Counted from the first letter of the stretch, positions 52,909 through 63,228 are shown. The stretch is DNA of 64,000 bases from Phymatolithon calcareum (GCA_977006965.1 OZ345366.1:2232001-2296000), one strand, 5' to 3'. Made by a program: numbers and translations. The notes: a model not told the origin generated them from the sequence alone.

Positions 52909-53769
52909 GGGGGTGCGGGAAATTTCGATATCTGCATAAATGTGTAAACCTTTCCTCAAAATACTAGAGTCTCTGAATATAGATTTGGAGCTGCTTGAGA
53001 ACATATATTTTGTTACATTTTTGAAAAGATGCATTTGTAAGTAGGCTTTGCTGGACAATCAGCACGCTTCAATATTACGTGCCCTGAGTTCCGTAACTCG
53101 ATATACTGCCCCGAAACTTTTGCGAAACTTTCGCGAAACTTATGCCTAGCTAAATTTTCGAATACAGTCATTGAGAATCTTTGTCAGGCGAAAGTTAATC
53201 GTTAAAATCGCTTGATTTCGCTTTTTAGGCCAAAACCTGGTACCAGAGATTGAACTTAAGCATATTTCTGAAATAGTTTACCAAAATCTTAAAAAAAAGT
53301 TGCCGAAAGTTACTGTCGAAAGTGCGAAATTTCGCACTTTCGGCAAAAGTTTCGCAAATTGGACCACTACTTTTGCCCATATCATGCCCGAATTTTAGCG
53401 TTTCTTTTTCAAGTCCATGCGCAGCATAGTAAGACCTACTAATTATGCTGCACAACTATTAGTGTATCCTAATGGCGGCCGAACTTTTGCCCCTCGAACT
53501 CTACCTTAAAACAACGAGAGGCAAAACTTTCGAAAGTTTTTTAGTGTTGAGGGCCCGCCGAATATCACAAGAAGAGGAGAGAGTTACGAAACGTTCAACG
53601 TGTCTGTGCATCAGCAATCTGTCATAGCGGGCTTTTTGTGCATCTCTTTCCGTAACAGATGTCCCACAACAGCCTGGGTACATTACACACATTACACGTG
53701 TTTTTAGTTTTGATCTTTAATATGCTTGTTCCAGAGCTTTTGTGTTTTTTCGATATTTCCCGCACCCCC
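52909..53769. mobile_element. 861-bp MITE with GGGGGTGCGGG ends
   Basis: Ends are inverted: GGGGGTGCGGGAAATTTCGA at the left, TCGATATTTCCCGCACCCCC at the right. It is flanked by CTG on both sides (52906-52908, 53770-53772), and units A and C show the empty site TCATTCTGCATATTTTATG. A 3-bp duplication fits PIF/Harbinger- or CACTA-type transposition. Inside are many TTTCGCGAAA/CGAAAGT motifs and a perfect 26-bp palindrome CGAAAGTGCGAAATTTCGCA... (53317-53342). No transposase ORF. Confidence 0.85.
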
Positions 53770-53779
53770 CTGCATATTT

Positions 53780-53857
53780 TATGAGTCGCCGCGAGTCGCG
53801 CATGACTCGCGAGTCGCCACGTACTGTAAATAGTCGTGCGACTCCGACTCGCTGTGA
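53780..53857. promoter_or_regulatory. GAGTCG-rich palindromic block, unit B
   Basis: GAGTCGCCGCGAGTCGCGC, CATGACTCGCGAGTCGCC, then after 16 bases GTCGTGCGACTCCGACTCGC. It lies 240-320 bases before NLR gene B, directly before its upstream ORF. Conserved in all units, so a promoter element is plausible. Confidence 0.45.
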
Positions 53858-53866
53858 CTTGGATGA

Positions 53867-54052
53867 ATGCACATCACTACATTAGTTGCACAGTACTGCA
53901 CCACTTTCACCTACAGCTGTAGGGTCATATTGCACGCGTTAAACCGACGCCTCCACACAGAAACACCCGCTCTCACCAAGACTGTTGCTATCGTCCTTCG
54001 ATCTCGGCTGAGGAGGTTTGCAAAGCACGCGACACAAGGTGGTAAGCTGTGA
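53867..54052 (+). CDS. Upstream ORF of NLR gene B, 61 aa
   Basis: ATG to TGA, ending 45 bases before the NLR start in another frame. The product is basic in the second half (VLRSRLRRFAKHATQGGKL). The same ORF with five changes is in unit C. It could repress translation of the NLR or be an unspliced leader exon. Confidence 0.4.
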   Translation: MHITTLVAQYCTTFTYSCRVILHALNRRLHTETPALTKTVAIVLRSRLRRFAKHATQGGKL

Positions 54053-54097
54053 GCTTGACGACAGGGCTGTGCCTCGAAATCTATTCCCTCTGCCGGA

Positions 54098-57000
54098 ATG
54101 GGTGAAGTCGGTCTTGCGCTCGGAGTTGTGGGCATGATGAACCAGTTGGCGCAGAGATTGTCCAACCTGAAGATTCGCTGCGAAGAGTTCGGGTCACTGC
54201 CCGACAACTGGCATTCTTCAATCGAGTCCTTCGAATACTGCAAAACCGGTGTTAAACGTATCGAAGAAACGCTTGTGGATGACAAGGAATGTCTTGGGGA
54301 CCGTGCGATAAGCACATTTCGTGACATTCTCAAGCAAGTTAAGAAATCGCTGATAGCGGCAGGGGCCATCTTGGAAAGCCTGGAGGAGGAGTTTACAAGA
54401 GAGAGCGGTCGTGCATATGCGAGTGGGAGCTCTCGTGTAGTCGGTAACCCGTCGAAACGAGGGCGTCTTTCATTGCAAAGGAGGAAAGATCGTCCATTGA
54501 AAGAGCCCAAGCTATTCTTTAGGGTGGACAAGGTGAAAGCAGCTCTTGAAACACTTGATGCGATATGGAAGAAGGCTCAACCCGCGATTGAACGTGTATT
54601 AATAGCTCTCGTTCCCCCCTCCATGAGACGTGATGAGTACCTTGCGCATTTTGATGAGCCCCCGCTTCCAAAGAACGTGGTGCTAAACTTCAGTGGTGAT
54701 ACGATGGAGGCATTGTTGAAGCGTGAAATATTGTCAAACTCTGCCGGCGGAAGGGTGACGGCTGCTGTTAGTCCGGGTGTGCTTGGGGCGGTGGGAATGG
54801 GTGGAGTGGGGAAGACAGTTGCACTTCGGGGTCTTTGCCGTGAATCGGAAGTGAAGAACCAGTACTTCGACGGTGTGTTCTTCATCACTCTTGGACAAGA
54901 CGCTGCTGAAGAGGATGTGATTGAAGGTGTTGCACACTTTGTTGAAAGCTCGGGCGGCATGTCTCTTGCGAGAGATATCATAAGTAAGAGATCTGCAGAG
55001 TCAGCCGCTAAACAAGCGTCTCTGTGGTTCAAAGGCAGGTGTGCCCTGTTCGTATGCGATGACATCTGGTCCTTCGAGGGACAGCCAATCGGATATTTAA
55101 GTTCACTTAAGCTGTTGCTTTGCAACTCAGCATCAAGTGCGATGGTGATATCGACACGGGAGAAGTCGATCTCGCAACAGTTTCTCGAGGTGAAGTTCAG
55201 CCCACGCGAAGTTCGTGGGCAGCAAGCGTCGAGCATTCTCGCCAAGTATGCTGACATAGAAACTGAAGCTGTTGACAAATCAAGCGACACTTGGACGGCG
55301 TTTAGAGACATTTTGGATGTGTGCGCTGGACTGCCAGTGGCATTAGGTGCTGCTGGGACGAGTCTGCGCAACTTAATCGAAGAAAACAGTGGCATGATTG
55401 GTGTGTCTGTTGTGACATATGCGCATGAGCTGAAAGAAAACATCGAGAATGTAGGAGCCGGAAGTGTTGATGAGTACCGGGGACTGAGAGCTGTGGTTAA
55501 GACCAGTTTGAATCATTGCGAAGATTGGGCACATGGAGATGAAGGTCGGATGAAACTTGGATGCGAATTGAGCGTGAAAGAAAAGTTTGAAGCGCTGAGT
55601 GTTCTACGCAAGCAGGGTTGGATTCCTCGGACGTGCCTGCAACGTCTGTGGGAGACGAACGAGCGAGCGACTAAGCAACTTATGTCTAAACTTTCAGATA
55701 TGCACCTAGTTTTGCGGCGGTGGCAGGCAACGCCAGCCGGAAGAGTTGACGGCCTGGAATTGCACGATCTTGTGCTTGAACAAGCCAAGGCACTATCTAT
55801 TGAAAGCAATCGTGCTTCTCTTTGGCATGCACGGTTGCTCGAAGGATACGTGCGGAAAGCGGCTGATAACGTACTGCAGTCAAATATGCATGATTGCCGC
55901 GAGTGGTGGGATTGTGAAAAAATGCCCGAAGATGGGTACATTGAAAAGAACCTCGCTCGACACTTGGCGATGAGCGAAGGGTGTGAGCTGGAATCATTGC
56001 TGTCCGATGTACGATGGTCGCAAAGGCGAATGAAGATTGGAGGAATCGTGGCTCTGCGGGACGATTTTCAGGAATTATCGCATGGTGGCGGACGAGCGAT
56101 TGGGGCGGACGCGGTGCGCAGGGCGCTCGAAGAAAGCTGGGTGAACATCACTAAGAGTATACACGCAACTCCGTTTGAAATGTACGGTCGGTTGCAATCG
56201 CAGTGCCCATCGTCAGAGTTTGTGCAGCGCTTCCTGTCAAGTGTGTCGATGCATGTTCCGAAGCCTCATTATGTGCCGAAGCGCGAGCTGCGATGGAGGG
56301 CGGATGCGGGACAACTTTTCCGTATCGACTTTGAGCAGAGGGTTACAGCCGTGTGTTTGAGCGATGAACAAACTATAATTGCAGTCGTGCAAGGACACGA
56401 AATCCATGTTTTCGATTTGCAAGCGATGAGTACTGTGCACACATTGAAGGGTCATAAAGCGAGGATCACTAGTGTTGCCATGAGCGGGGACGGAAGTCGG
56501 ATTGTATCGGGATCTCTTGACAAGACTGTTCGTGTGTGGGATGGACAGAGCGGAGAATGCGTGCTGGGACCACTCCTTGGACACGAGAGGTCTGTGGAGT
56601 GCGTTGCAATGAGCGGGGACGGAAGTCGGATTGTATCGGGATCTCTTGACAAGACTGTTCGTGTGTGGGATGGGCAGAGCGGAGAATGCGTGCTGGGACC
56701 ACTCCTTGGACACGAGGGTTCTGTGCAGTGCGTTGCAATGAGCGGGGACGGAAGTCGGATTGTATCGGGATCTGATGACAAGACTGTTCGTGTGTGGGAT
56801 GGGCAGAGCGGAGAATGCGTGCTGGGACCACTCCTTGGACACGACGAATCTGTGTATTGCGTTGCAATGAGCGGGGACGGAAGTCGGATTGTATCGGGAT
56901 CTCTTGACAAGACTGTTCGTGTGTGGGATGGACAGAGCGGAGAATGCGTGCTGGGACCACTCCTTGGACACGACGAATCTGTGTATTGCGTTGCAATGAG

Positions 57001-58189
57001 CGGGGACGGAAGTCGGATTGTATCGGGATCTCTTGACAAGACTGTTCGTGTGTGGGATGGGCAGAGCGGAGAATGCGTGCTGGGACCACTCCTTGGACAC
57101 GAGAGGTCTGTGCAGTGCGTTGCAATGAGCGGGGACGGAAGTCGGATTGTATCGGGATCTCGTGACAAGACTGTTCGTGTGTGGGATGGGCAGAGCGGAG
57201 AATGCGTGCTGGGACCACTCCTTGGACACGAGGAATCTGTGTATTGCGTTGCAATGAGCGGGGACGGAAGTCGGATTGTATCGGGATCTCTTGACAAGAC
57301 TGTTCGTGTGTGGGATGGACAGAGCGGAGAATGCGTGCTGGGACCACTCCTTGGACACGACGAATCTGTGTATTGCGTTGCAATGAGCGGGGACGGAAGT
57401 CGGATTGTATCGGGATCTCTTGACAAGACTGTTCGTGTGTGGGATGGGCAGAGCGGAGAATGCGTGCTGGGACCACTCCTTGGACACGAGAGGTCTGTGC
57501 AGTGCGTTGCAATGAGCGGGGACGGAAGTCGGATTGTATCGGGATCTCGTGACAAGACTGTTCGTGTGTGGGATGGGCAGAGCGGAGAATGCGTGCTGGG
57601 ACCACTCCTTGGACACGAGGAATCTGTGTATTGCGTTGCAATGAGCGGGGACGGAAGTCGGATTGTATCGGGATCTCTTGACAAGACTGTTCGTGTGTGG
57701 GATGGACAGAGCGGAGAATGCGTGCTGGGACCACTCCTTGGACACGAGAGGTCTGTGCAGTGCGTTGCAATGAGCGGGGACGGAAGTCGGATTGTATCGG
57801 GATCCAATGACAAGACTGTTCGTGTGTGGGATGGGCAGAATGGAGAATGCGTGCAGGATGGGATCACTGGGCAAGGCAAATACGGTGGTATGCACTACGA
57901 AGGATTCATCAGAAGCCTTGAATTCGATGCTGGCAGTGATTTATGTGTTGTACGTACGTCAGTTGAGGTTTTTCTTTTGGACACCAGCTCTGCAACCAGG
58001 ATGCAACGTCCTGGATACATGATACAAGGAGAGGACCGCAAGATATACGCAACGGGGGAGAACGCGGAAATAGTTCAAGTCGCCACCATGCCACATAGAT
58101 GTGCCACTTTTTGCTACAGTAAGCTGCATTCAAAAGCTGTAGCTGGTCTCGCAGATGGTCAAGTCGTCATAGGAGAGCTCTTAATGTAG
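54098..58189 (+). CDS. STAND/NLR protein: helical domain, NB-ARC, 11 WD40 repeats (copy B)
   Basis: 1363 residues, no intron, same layout as copy A: helical N-terminus (GVVGMMNQL in place of GVGGAINQL), Walker A GMGGVGKT (233-240), Walker B LFVCDDIW, MVISTRE, GLPVAL, LHDLVLEQA, linker, then 11 WD40 units from residue 795. It is 131 residues shorter than copy A: three repeats plus the two-residue insert. About a dozen differences separate the first ~760 residues from copy A, but about 13 fall in the ~70 residues just before the array. Both copies look functional. A role in recognition is inference from architecture. Confidence 0.9.
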   Translation: MGEVGLALGVVGMMNQLAQRLSNLKIRCEEFGSLPDNWHSSIESFEYCKTGVKRIEETLVDDKECLGDRAISTFRDILKQVKKSLIAAGAILESLEEEFTRESGRAYASGSSRVVGNPSKRGRLSLQRRKDRPLKEPKLFFRVDKVKAALETLDAIWKKAQPAIERVLIALVPPSMRRDEYLAHFDEPPLPKNVVLNFSGDTMEALLKREILSNSAGGRVTAAVSPGVLGAVGMGGVGKTVALRGLCRESEVKNQYFDGVFFITLGQDAAEEDVIEGVAHFVESSGGMSLARDIISKRSAESAAKQASLWFKGRCALFVCDDIWSFEGQPIGYLSSLKLLLCNSASSAMVISTREKSISQQFLEVKFSPREVRGQQASSILAKYADIETEAVDKSSDTWTAFRDILDVCAGLPVALGAAGTSLRNLIEENSGMIGVSVVTYAHELKENIENVGAGSVDEYRGLRAVVKTSLNHCEDWAHGDEGRMKLGCELSVKEKFEALSVLRKQGWIPRTCLQRLWETNERATKQLMSKLSDMHLVLRRWQATPAGRVDGLELHDLVLEQAKALSIESNRASLWHARLLEGYVRKAADNVLQSNMHDCREWWDCEKMPEDGYIEKNLARHLAMSEGCELESLLSDVRWSQRRMKIGGIVALRDDFQELSHGGGRAIGADAVRRALEESWVNITKSIHATPFEMYGRLQSQCPSSEFVQRFLSSVSMHVPKPHYVPKRELRWRADAGQLFRIDFEQRVTAVCLSDEQTIIAVVQGHEIHVFDLQAMSTVHTLKGHKARITSVAMSGDGSRIVSGSLDKTVRVWDGQSGECVLGPLLGHERSVECVAMSGDGSRIVSGSLDKTVRVWDGQSGECVLGPLLGHEGSVQCVAMSGDGSRIVSGSDDKTVRVWDGQSGECVLGPLLGHDESVYCVAMSGDGSRIVSGSLDKTVRVWDGQSGECVLGPLLGHDESVYCVAMSGDGSRIVSGSLDKTVRVWDGQSGECVLGPLLGHERSVQCVAMSGDGSRIVSGSRDKTVRVWDGQSGECVLGPLLGHEESVYCVAMSGDGSRIVSGSLDKTVRVWDGQSGECVLGPLLGHDESVYCVAMSGDGSRIVSGSLDKTVRVWDGQSGECVLGPLLGHERSVQCVAMSGDGSRIVSGSRDKTVRVWDGQSGECVLGPLLGHEESVYCVAMSGDGSRIVSGSLDKTVRVWDGQSGECVLGPLLGHERSVQCVAMSGDGSRIVSGSNDKTVRVWDGQNGECVQDGITGQGKYGGMHYEGFIRSLEFDAGSDLCVVRTSVEVFLLDTSSATRMQRPGYMIQGEDRKIYATGENAEIVQVATMPHRCATFCYSKLHSKAVAGLADGQVVIGELLM
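56480..57855 (+). repeat. 129-bp WD40 repeat array, 11 units (gene B)
   Basis: Units start at 56480 and every 129 bp. The residue after SGS is L, L, D, L, L, R, L, L, R, L, N in order; the following HE/HD blocks are HERSVEC, HEGSVQC, HDESVYC, HDESVYC, HERSVQC, HEESVYC and so on. Units 4-6 (56867-57253) and 7-9 (57254-57640) form an exact-looking 387-bp higher-order duplication, including the silent marker GATGGACAG in the first unit of each triplet. Confidence 0.95.
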
Positions 58190-58347
58190 CCCGGGAGATA
58201 GTTAAATTTACCATGCACTTAGTAGGTTTTCAGAATTGATGTCGTATTTTATCAACATAAGGTTACCGTTTGCTAGCGTGAAGTACTGAGCTTTGATTAT
58301 ACTTTGCTGAGAATTAAATTTTTTCGGCAGATACAGTAGTATACGGC

Positions 58348-58353
58348 AATAAA
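58348..58353 (+). terminator. Candidate polyadenylation signal of gene B
   Basis: AATAAA about 160 bases after the stop, at the same place as in unit A. Confidence 0.3.
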
Positions 58354-58687
58354 TCTCGAGCGTTTAAGGTCAAAATCGAAGCATGGCTACCCGCCAACGG
58401 CGGCATGAACTGCACACCGTCTGCTTTTGTGCATCTCTTCTGTAGGGGAATAGCTTGCCCATGCCTTTCCTCCAGCCTCTGCCAACGATCACGACACACC
58501 AGGACAGTGCTTCACAGGTTGGTACTGAACTATCGTGTGGTGCACGTCGCGCAACCTCGCACAATCATGAACGCTTCCGGTCGCACCGTCTGTTACCTAA
58601 TGAAATACTCTGACATCCCGCGCTCGGCGTTGCTTGTTTGTATCCGACCACAGGGCGCTCCAGCGAGGACGCTGGCAACTGCGTACG

Positions 58688-59060
58688 GTCACTGCGGGCA
58701 GGCCATAGCATATTCCTGTTGCAAGTCGTCACGCATCGTTTCGCCCAGCGCCGATTCGCTCGTCGTCATGTCCAGAACATCGTGGACGATATGAAATGCA
58801 ATGCCTATGTGCTCTCCGTGTGTCTACGCCGCGTCTGCGAGCTCCTTTCCGTGACCGACACGCAGCAGCGAACCTGCATGAATCATTTCGGTTTTCTCAG
58901 CGAGCGGATGTTGAGTTGACAAAATTGGCACCGGCACACCACACTGCGCCGCCACGGCGGCCTGTGTGCCGTCAAGATTACAATCACCAGGCGTACGCGC
59001 TTCCTGTGCAACGAGAGCAGATGGGCAGCCGCCGCGTCCAATGGGGGTGTTGCAGCACGC
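58688..59060 (-). pseudogene. Polyprenyl synthase-like relic, unit B
   Basis: Second copy of the relic at 34440-34812, with the same central deletion, so the damage predates the duplication. A few substitutions differ. Confidence 0.55.
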
Positions 59061-59295
59061 GTACGGTCGCTAACTATGAGCCAGTCCGATGGTCGAGCTC
59101 GCCGATCGCGAGCGAGAATTGGTTGGCACCACGCGAGTGCCCTGCAATTGAATGACCCAGGGAATCGATTCATCCTGCATACTCACGCTTGGTGGGCACG
59201 CCTCTTTCTGACGCCGGTACAAACAGTGCACTCGGCGACGGGACTGCAGTCGGACTAGCGATGTTAGTGTCACTTGCTAAGATTGACGACGCGCC

Positions 59296-59601
59296 TCATA
59301 TTCGTTTCACGACATGTGAGACGCCGTTTCTCGTTCCTCCACCCCCACGCAGATCAAGTCGGCCGCACTCGATCAAGCACTTCCCAAACGGCACCGCCAT
59401 TCCACCCTGCAGCAGCGCAACCGCGAGAGCCCCGCGTGTGGCCGTCGCTCGTCGGGAAAATCTGACCGTGTCACCCAAACACTGAACTTGCTGGCCACCA
59501 ATCGTCTCCACAGTCAAGTGCAAAAGTTCCTCATAACTCAACGGCGCAAACGTGAGCACCACGACGTGCGTGCGACCCCTTCCACCTTCCGGTGTTCTCA
59601 A
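59296..59601 (-). CDS. Conserved unknown ORF, unit B
   Basis: 101 codons, counterpart of 35048-35353. Kept open in both copies, although its neighbours are dead. Unknown. Confidence 0.25.
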   Translation of the reverse strand: MRTPEGGRGRTHVVVLTFAPLSYEELLHLTVETIGGQQVQCLGDTVRFSRRATATRGALAVALLQGGMAVPFGKCLIECGRLDLRGGGGTRNGVSHVVKRI

Positions 59602-59665
59602 TGCAAATCTTAAAAGTTCCGGGGGACATATCGCATGTCAATTCCTTCCCCATCTCGACAGGTAT

Positions 59666-59938
59666 TCAAAAGACAGCACCATAAACACGAATCTCACTGA
59701 CCGCCCCTCTCCCGGGAGCCCACCCAACAGCCACTGTTGCCCACTCCGCATCGCCGAGCACAACGCTTGCGTCCCTTACCCCGCTTCCCTGGCGCCAAAG
59801 CGTGACACGCGCCGCATATCCCGGAGCGTCACGCGCCACCATTCCTGAAAACGAGCTCTCGGTCGATATTGGAGCGCCGTCGACGGCGCTCACAACGTCG
59901 CCGTCCCGCAAGCCATAGTAATGTCCACCGCCCGCGAC
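59666..59938 (-). pseudogene. PDZ-domain fragment, unit B
   Basis: GLRDGDVVSAVDGAPIST keeps the consensus Gly that is Cys in unit A. A stop lies shortly upstream, as in unit A. Confidence 0.45.
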
Positions 59939-60553
59939 GCGCAGTCAATGAAGCTGCGACCATGAGCCTCATAGGAAATCTGACCAATGGGCCGCAAGCT
60001 TTTCACTCCACCCTCTGGGGAGGGTTTTTGCAGCCAGGGCTTCGACGCTAACCCGGTTTACACGGATTTGAGTAGATTATAGAAGTTAAAGAGCGTAGCT
60101 GCTGAAACGCATATCCCTTGCAGTCGCATGAGTGTTTCTGAGGGCGCTTAATAAATTCCAAACTCAAAAAAAGTAAAACTTATTATCGAGGGCATGCTAG
60201 GTGCTCAGATAGAATACCAGACATAAGACAAGAGCCACCCTTTTGTGGGTAGCACCTGAGGAAGCCTTGCCCGTATTTTTGTACGGCTATGGGGCTTTTA
60301 AAAATATACCTGTAGAAGAAAGTAAAATTTATTTCGTGCGCTATTCTCTCTGCTTTAGCACCTCGTCGCAAGTAGCGTCTCCATCATCACAGGGGGTGAG
60401 GTCGATTATCATGGACTGAGACGCTTTATCCATTTGTTTTCCAGTTTTCACAAAACCAGGAAAAACTCAAAGGTAACAAAACACGCGCGATCTTGCAAAC
60501 AGTAAAAACGCAACATCGACGCGTACCGCAAAAACGTACACTGTCACCGACGA

Positions 60554-61065
60554 TCAGCTTTGAAGTAGCAAAATGCTCAGCAAGTAAGGCAAGTGCTCCA
60601 CCATGACCATATCCATTACGGAGATCGGGCGCGTAGAAAGGCTTTCAATCGAATTAGCCACGAGTGCGAGAGCGCCACTGAGTGCGCCCTGTGCATGATG
60701 TAGAGCCAGTTCCATAGTGTGTGGGTTACTGGTAAAGTTGCTTGCCACCTCGTAGAGAGAGAAGAACATACCTCCCATGGCCATGTATATCGCGCTTCGT
60801 TGAAGAGCGCCGCTAAAAAATCCGAGCGGCCCTTTTCGCGCACAACAGTTCGCATGTGCGCGGCGACCCTCGGCGCGGGACCTTCCACGCTACTTGCCAT
60901 AGCCACACGACTGACGAGAACGTCTGCGGGGGTGGTGACAAACGCCGCGATGGCAGCGACTATTGCGCCTACAAGCACATCGGCGGCCATGCCTGAAGAT
61001 GGGATGAATGCGGGCAGTGCGGCGGCGTGTGCATGTAGGGCCAGCTTACCGCTTTCGTATAGCAT
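60554..61065 (-). pseudogene. Mitochondrial carrier (SLC25) relic, unit B
   Basis: VTTPADVLVSRVAM then AAHMRTVVREKG before a one-base loss near 60830; the other frame continues MAMGGMFFSLYEVASNF. The lesion differs from that of unit A, so decay went on after the duplication or restoring changes occurred. Confidence 0.65.
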
Positions 61066-61317
61066 GAACGACGCTCATGGCCTGAAATCAGGCATACGAG
61101 TTCGTGTCCGACATTAAGAACGGCATGAGATGGGTTATTACGTGCACGCGTTGACATGGTCTGGACCTTGGATCGGCAACCTTGTTCGAGGCTGCAGTCA
61201 GCCGAAAAAATAGAGTGAGAGGTGAGGTAGAGACATAGTGTCATCGGCATGTCAGGATGGGATAAGGCTGGTGTCAGTCCCAGGCCTCCTTGGCACCATG
61301 GCTCATTCGCACGGTTC

Positions 61318-61745
61318 CATGTGTGAAGTTTAGGCTCTTGTCTGCCACAGTACAGTATAGGCTTCAATGCTAAACGAAGCCTATCGACGACAAGAGCCTT
61401 TCACACGCCGCCATTCGTGAAGATTTGGCTCTTGTCAGCTGTAGGCTTCGTTCTGCGTTTAATACTATTCTATTTTTTAGAAAAAAATTATGAAACGAAT
61501 AAGAGCGGACACGTTCGCATGTTTGCATGCGTGAAGTTTAGGATCTTGCCAGCTATTGGCTTCGTTCTGCGTTTAATACTATTTTTTTTAAAATACTATG
61601 AAACGCATAAGAACACGTGGCATGGTGCCACGTTCACACGCTTGCATCATGAAGTTTGGGCTCTTGTCGGCAATCAGTGTAGGCTTCGTTTAGGACAACG
61701 GCACGTCGCACACTGCCATGCGTGAAGAAGTTAATCTTCACGCAC
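61318..61745. repeat. Foldback repeat cluster, unit B
   Basis: Direct copies of GTGAAG(A/T)TT(G/A)GGCTCTTGTC at about 61325, 61418, 61531 and 61649, one inverted copy near 61392, and a terminal hairpin GCGTGAAGAAG-TTAAT-CTTCACGC. It shows the target site of Copia-2 before insertion (CATCATGAAGTTTGGGCTC). Confidence 0.6.
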
Positions 61746-62375
61746 GGGCCTTGTATTCGTTTTGAATTAGCCTAGAGCGGACAGTAGCTTGTCCGAATTT
61801 GTGGTCCACGGACGATAAGTATTTATGCATATACTGTAGTGCAGTGTCACAGACTCCGGCTCTATTTTGCAACGTAAAGCTCCGAAATTACAATGCGTCA
61901 GAATACAGGCCAGTTTGTTAAGTCACAGCCGCGCAGTTCCTGAACTGTAATTTTGGAAGGTCGTAGAACCATACTGTACTGTAACACCAGGGGAATACAA
62001 GATGGGGAGGAAAGCAAAGCGTATGACAACCGGAATTTTTACACGCACAATAGCGCGCTTTATTTGAAATTACGGACTCGCATCAAAAAAACAAATACGA
62101 AACCAGATTTATTGCCCAAAATGTACGCTTGTATTTGCCGAGGTGAATATTAGGGGGGCTAATGATCGCGCGTTCATTCTGTGGTCAAAAATAATTACTA
62201 AACAGCAAGATTAGGAGTGGGCAAAGCTTGTGCACAAATCAGACTCACTCCTAGTACTACAGCACTTTGAAAACTTTCGGAAAAAGTGCGAGACCTCCCT
62301 GACACCCGCTGTGCCCTTCACCCTGCACTACCCAACTTTCCCCTCACCCAACTGTCTGAATTGAAACTCGTCGCC

Positions 62376-62522
62376 ATGACGACCACAGACAGCACTGGTC
62401 GGTCCAGCACATCGTCAGATGACCGCGTTCTCGGCCCAGATGCCATCGTGCCGGTCGACAAATTCAATTCGTGCGGAAAAACCAGAGAAAATCCTAGGTT
62501 CACAGGAAAACGGGCGTATTAA
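62376..62522 (+). CDS. Small conserved ORF of unit B, 48 aa
   Basis: Same codons as 52381-52527. Equal distance from the unit end. Unknown. Confidence 0.3.
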   Translation: MTTTDSTGRSSTSSDDRVLGPDAIVPVDKFNSCGKTRENPRFTGKRAY

Positions 62523-62910
62523 AAGCGCACACCTGCACACGTATGGGGAACTTTATGCCAGTAGTTTCGATGCGCTCGGCTGAGGCCAGTGCATAGACTG
62601 CATGGAATAATGCGTTGGAGTCGTATAGACACTGCCAGGTGCTTAGCGCTCTGCAAACAGTGAGCGCTTATTGGTTGATGTTCTCGAATACGCCGTAGCA
62701 GGAGTACACGAGTACATCAATTTCACTAATATTACTGATATGTCATTTTCCTCATAATTTTGTGGGCAGAAACGACTACGGATTTTTATTAATTGTTTTG
62801 ATGCATTAAAATTCTGCTTTCCTCCCCCTCTTACATTCCCCTGATACCACGCACACCGCTAGCTATGGTTATGACATTATTTTTCTCCCGTAGTGTCATT
62901 CTGCATATTT

Positions 62911-62990
62911 TATGATTCGCCGCGAGTCGCGCATGACTCGCGAGTCGCCATGTACTGTAAATAGTCGTGCGACTCCGACTCGCTGTGACT
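62911..62990. promoter_or_regulatory. GAGTCG-rich palindromic block, unit C
   Basis: Same block as in unit B with two changes (GATTCGCC at the start, CCATGTACTG later), about 240-320 bases before gene C. Confidence 0.45.
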
Positions 62991-62997
62991 TGGATGA

Positions 62998-63183
62998 ATG
63001 CACATCACTACATTAGTTGTACAGTACTGCACCACTTTCACCTACAGCTGTAGGGTCATATTGCATGCGTTAAACCGACGCCTCCGCACAGAAACACCCG
63101 CTCTCACCAAAACTATTGCTCACGTCCTTCGATCTCGGCTGAGGAGGTTTGCAAAGCACGCGACACAAGGTGGTAAGCTGTGA
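62998..63183 (+). CDS. Upstream ORF of NLR gene C, 61 aa
   Basis: Counterpart of 53867-54052, with five residue changes. It ends 45 bases before the gene C start. Confidence 0.4.
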   Translation: MHITTLVVQYCTTFTYSCRVILHALNRRLRTETPALTKTIAHVLRSRLRRFAKHATQGGKL

Positions 63184-63228
63184 GCTTGACGACAGGGCTG
63201 TGCCTCGAAATCTATTCCCTCTGCCGGA

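Larger units (their letters stand above)
52901..62895 (+). repeat. NLR segmental duplication, unit B
   Basis: Second direct copy. It holds gene B, the same downstream relics as unit A and the uninterrupted Copia-2 target site. It differs from units A and C by the MITE at its left end. Confidence 0.85.
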
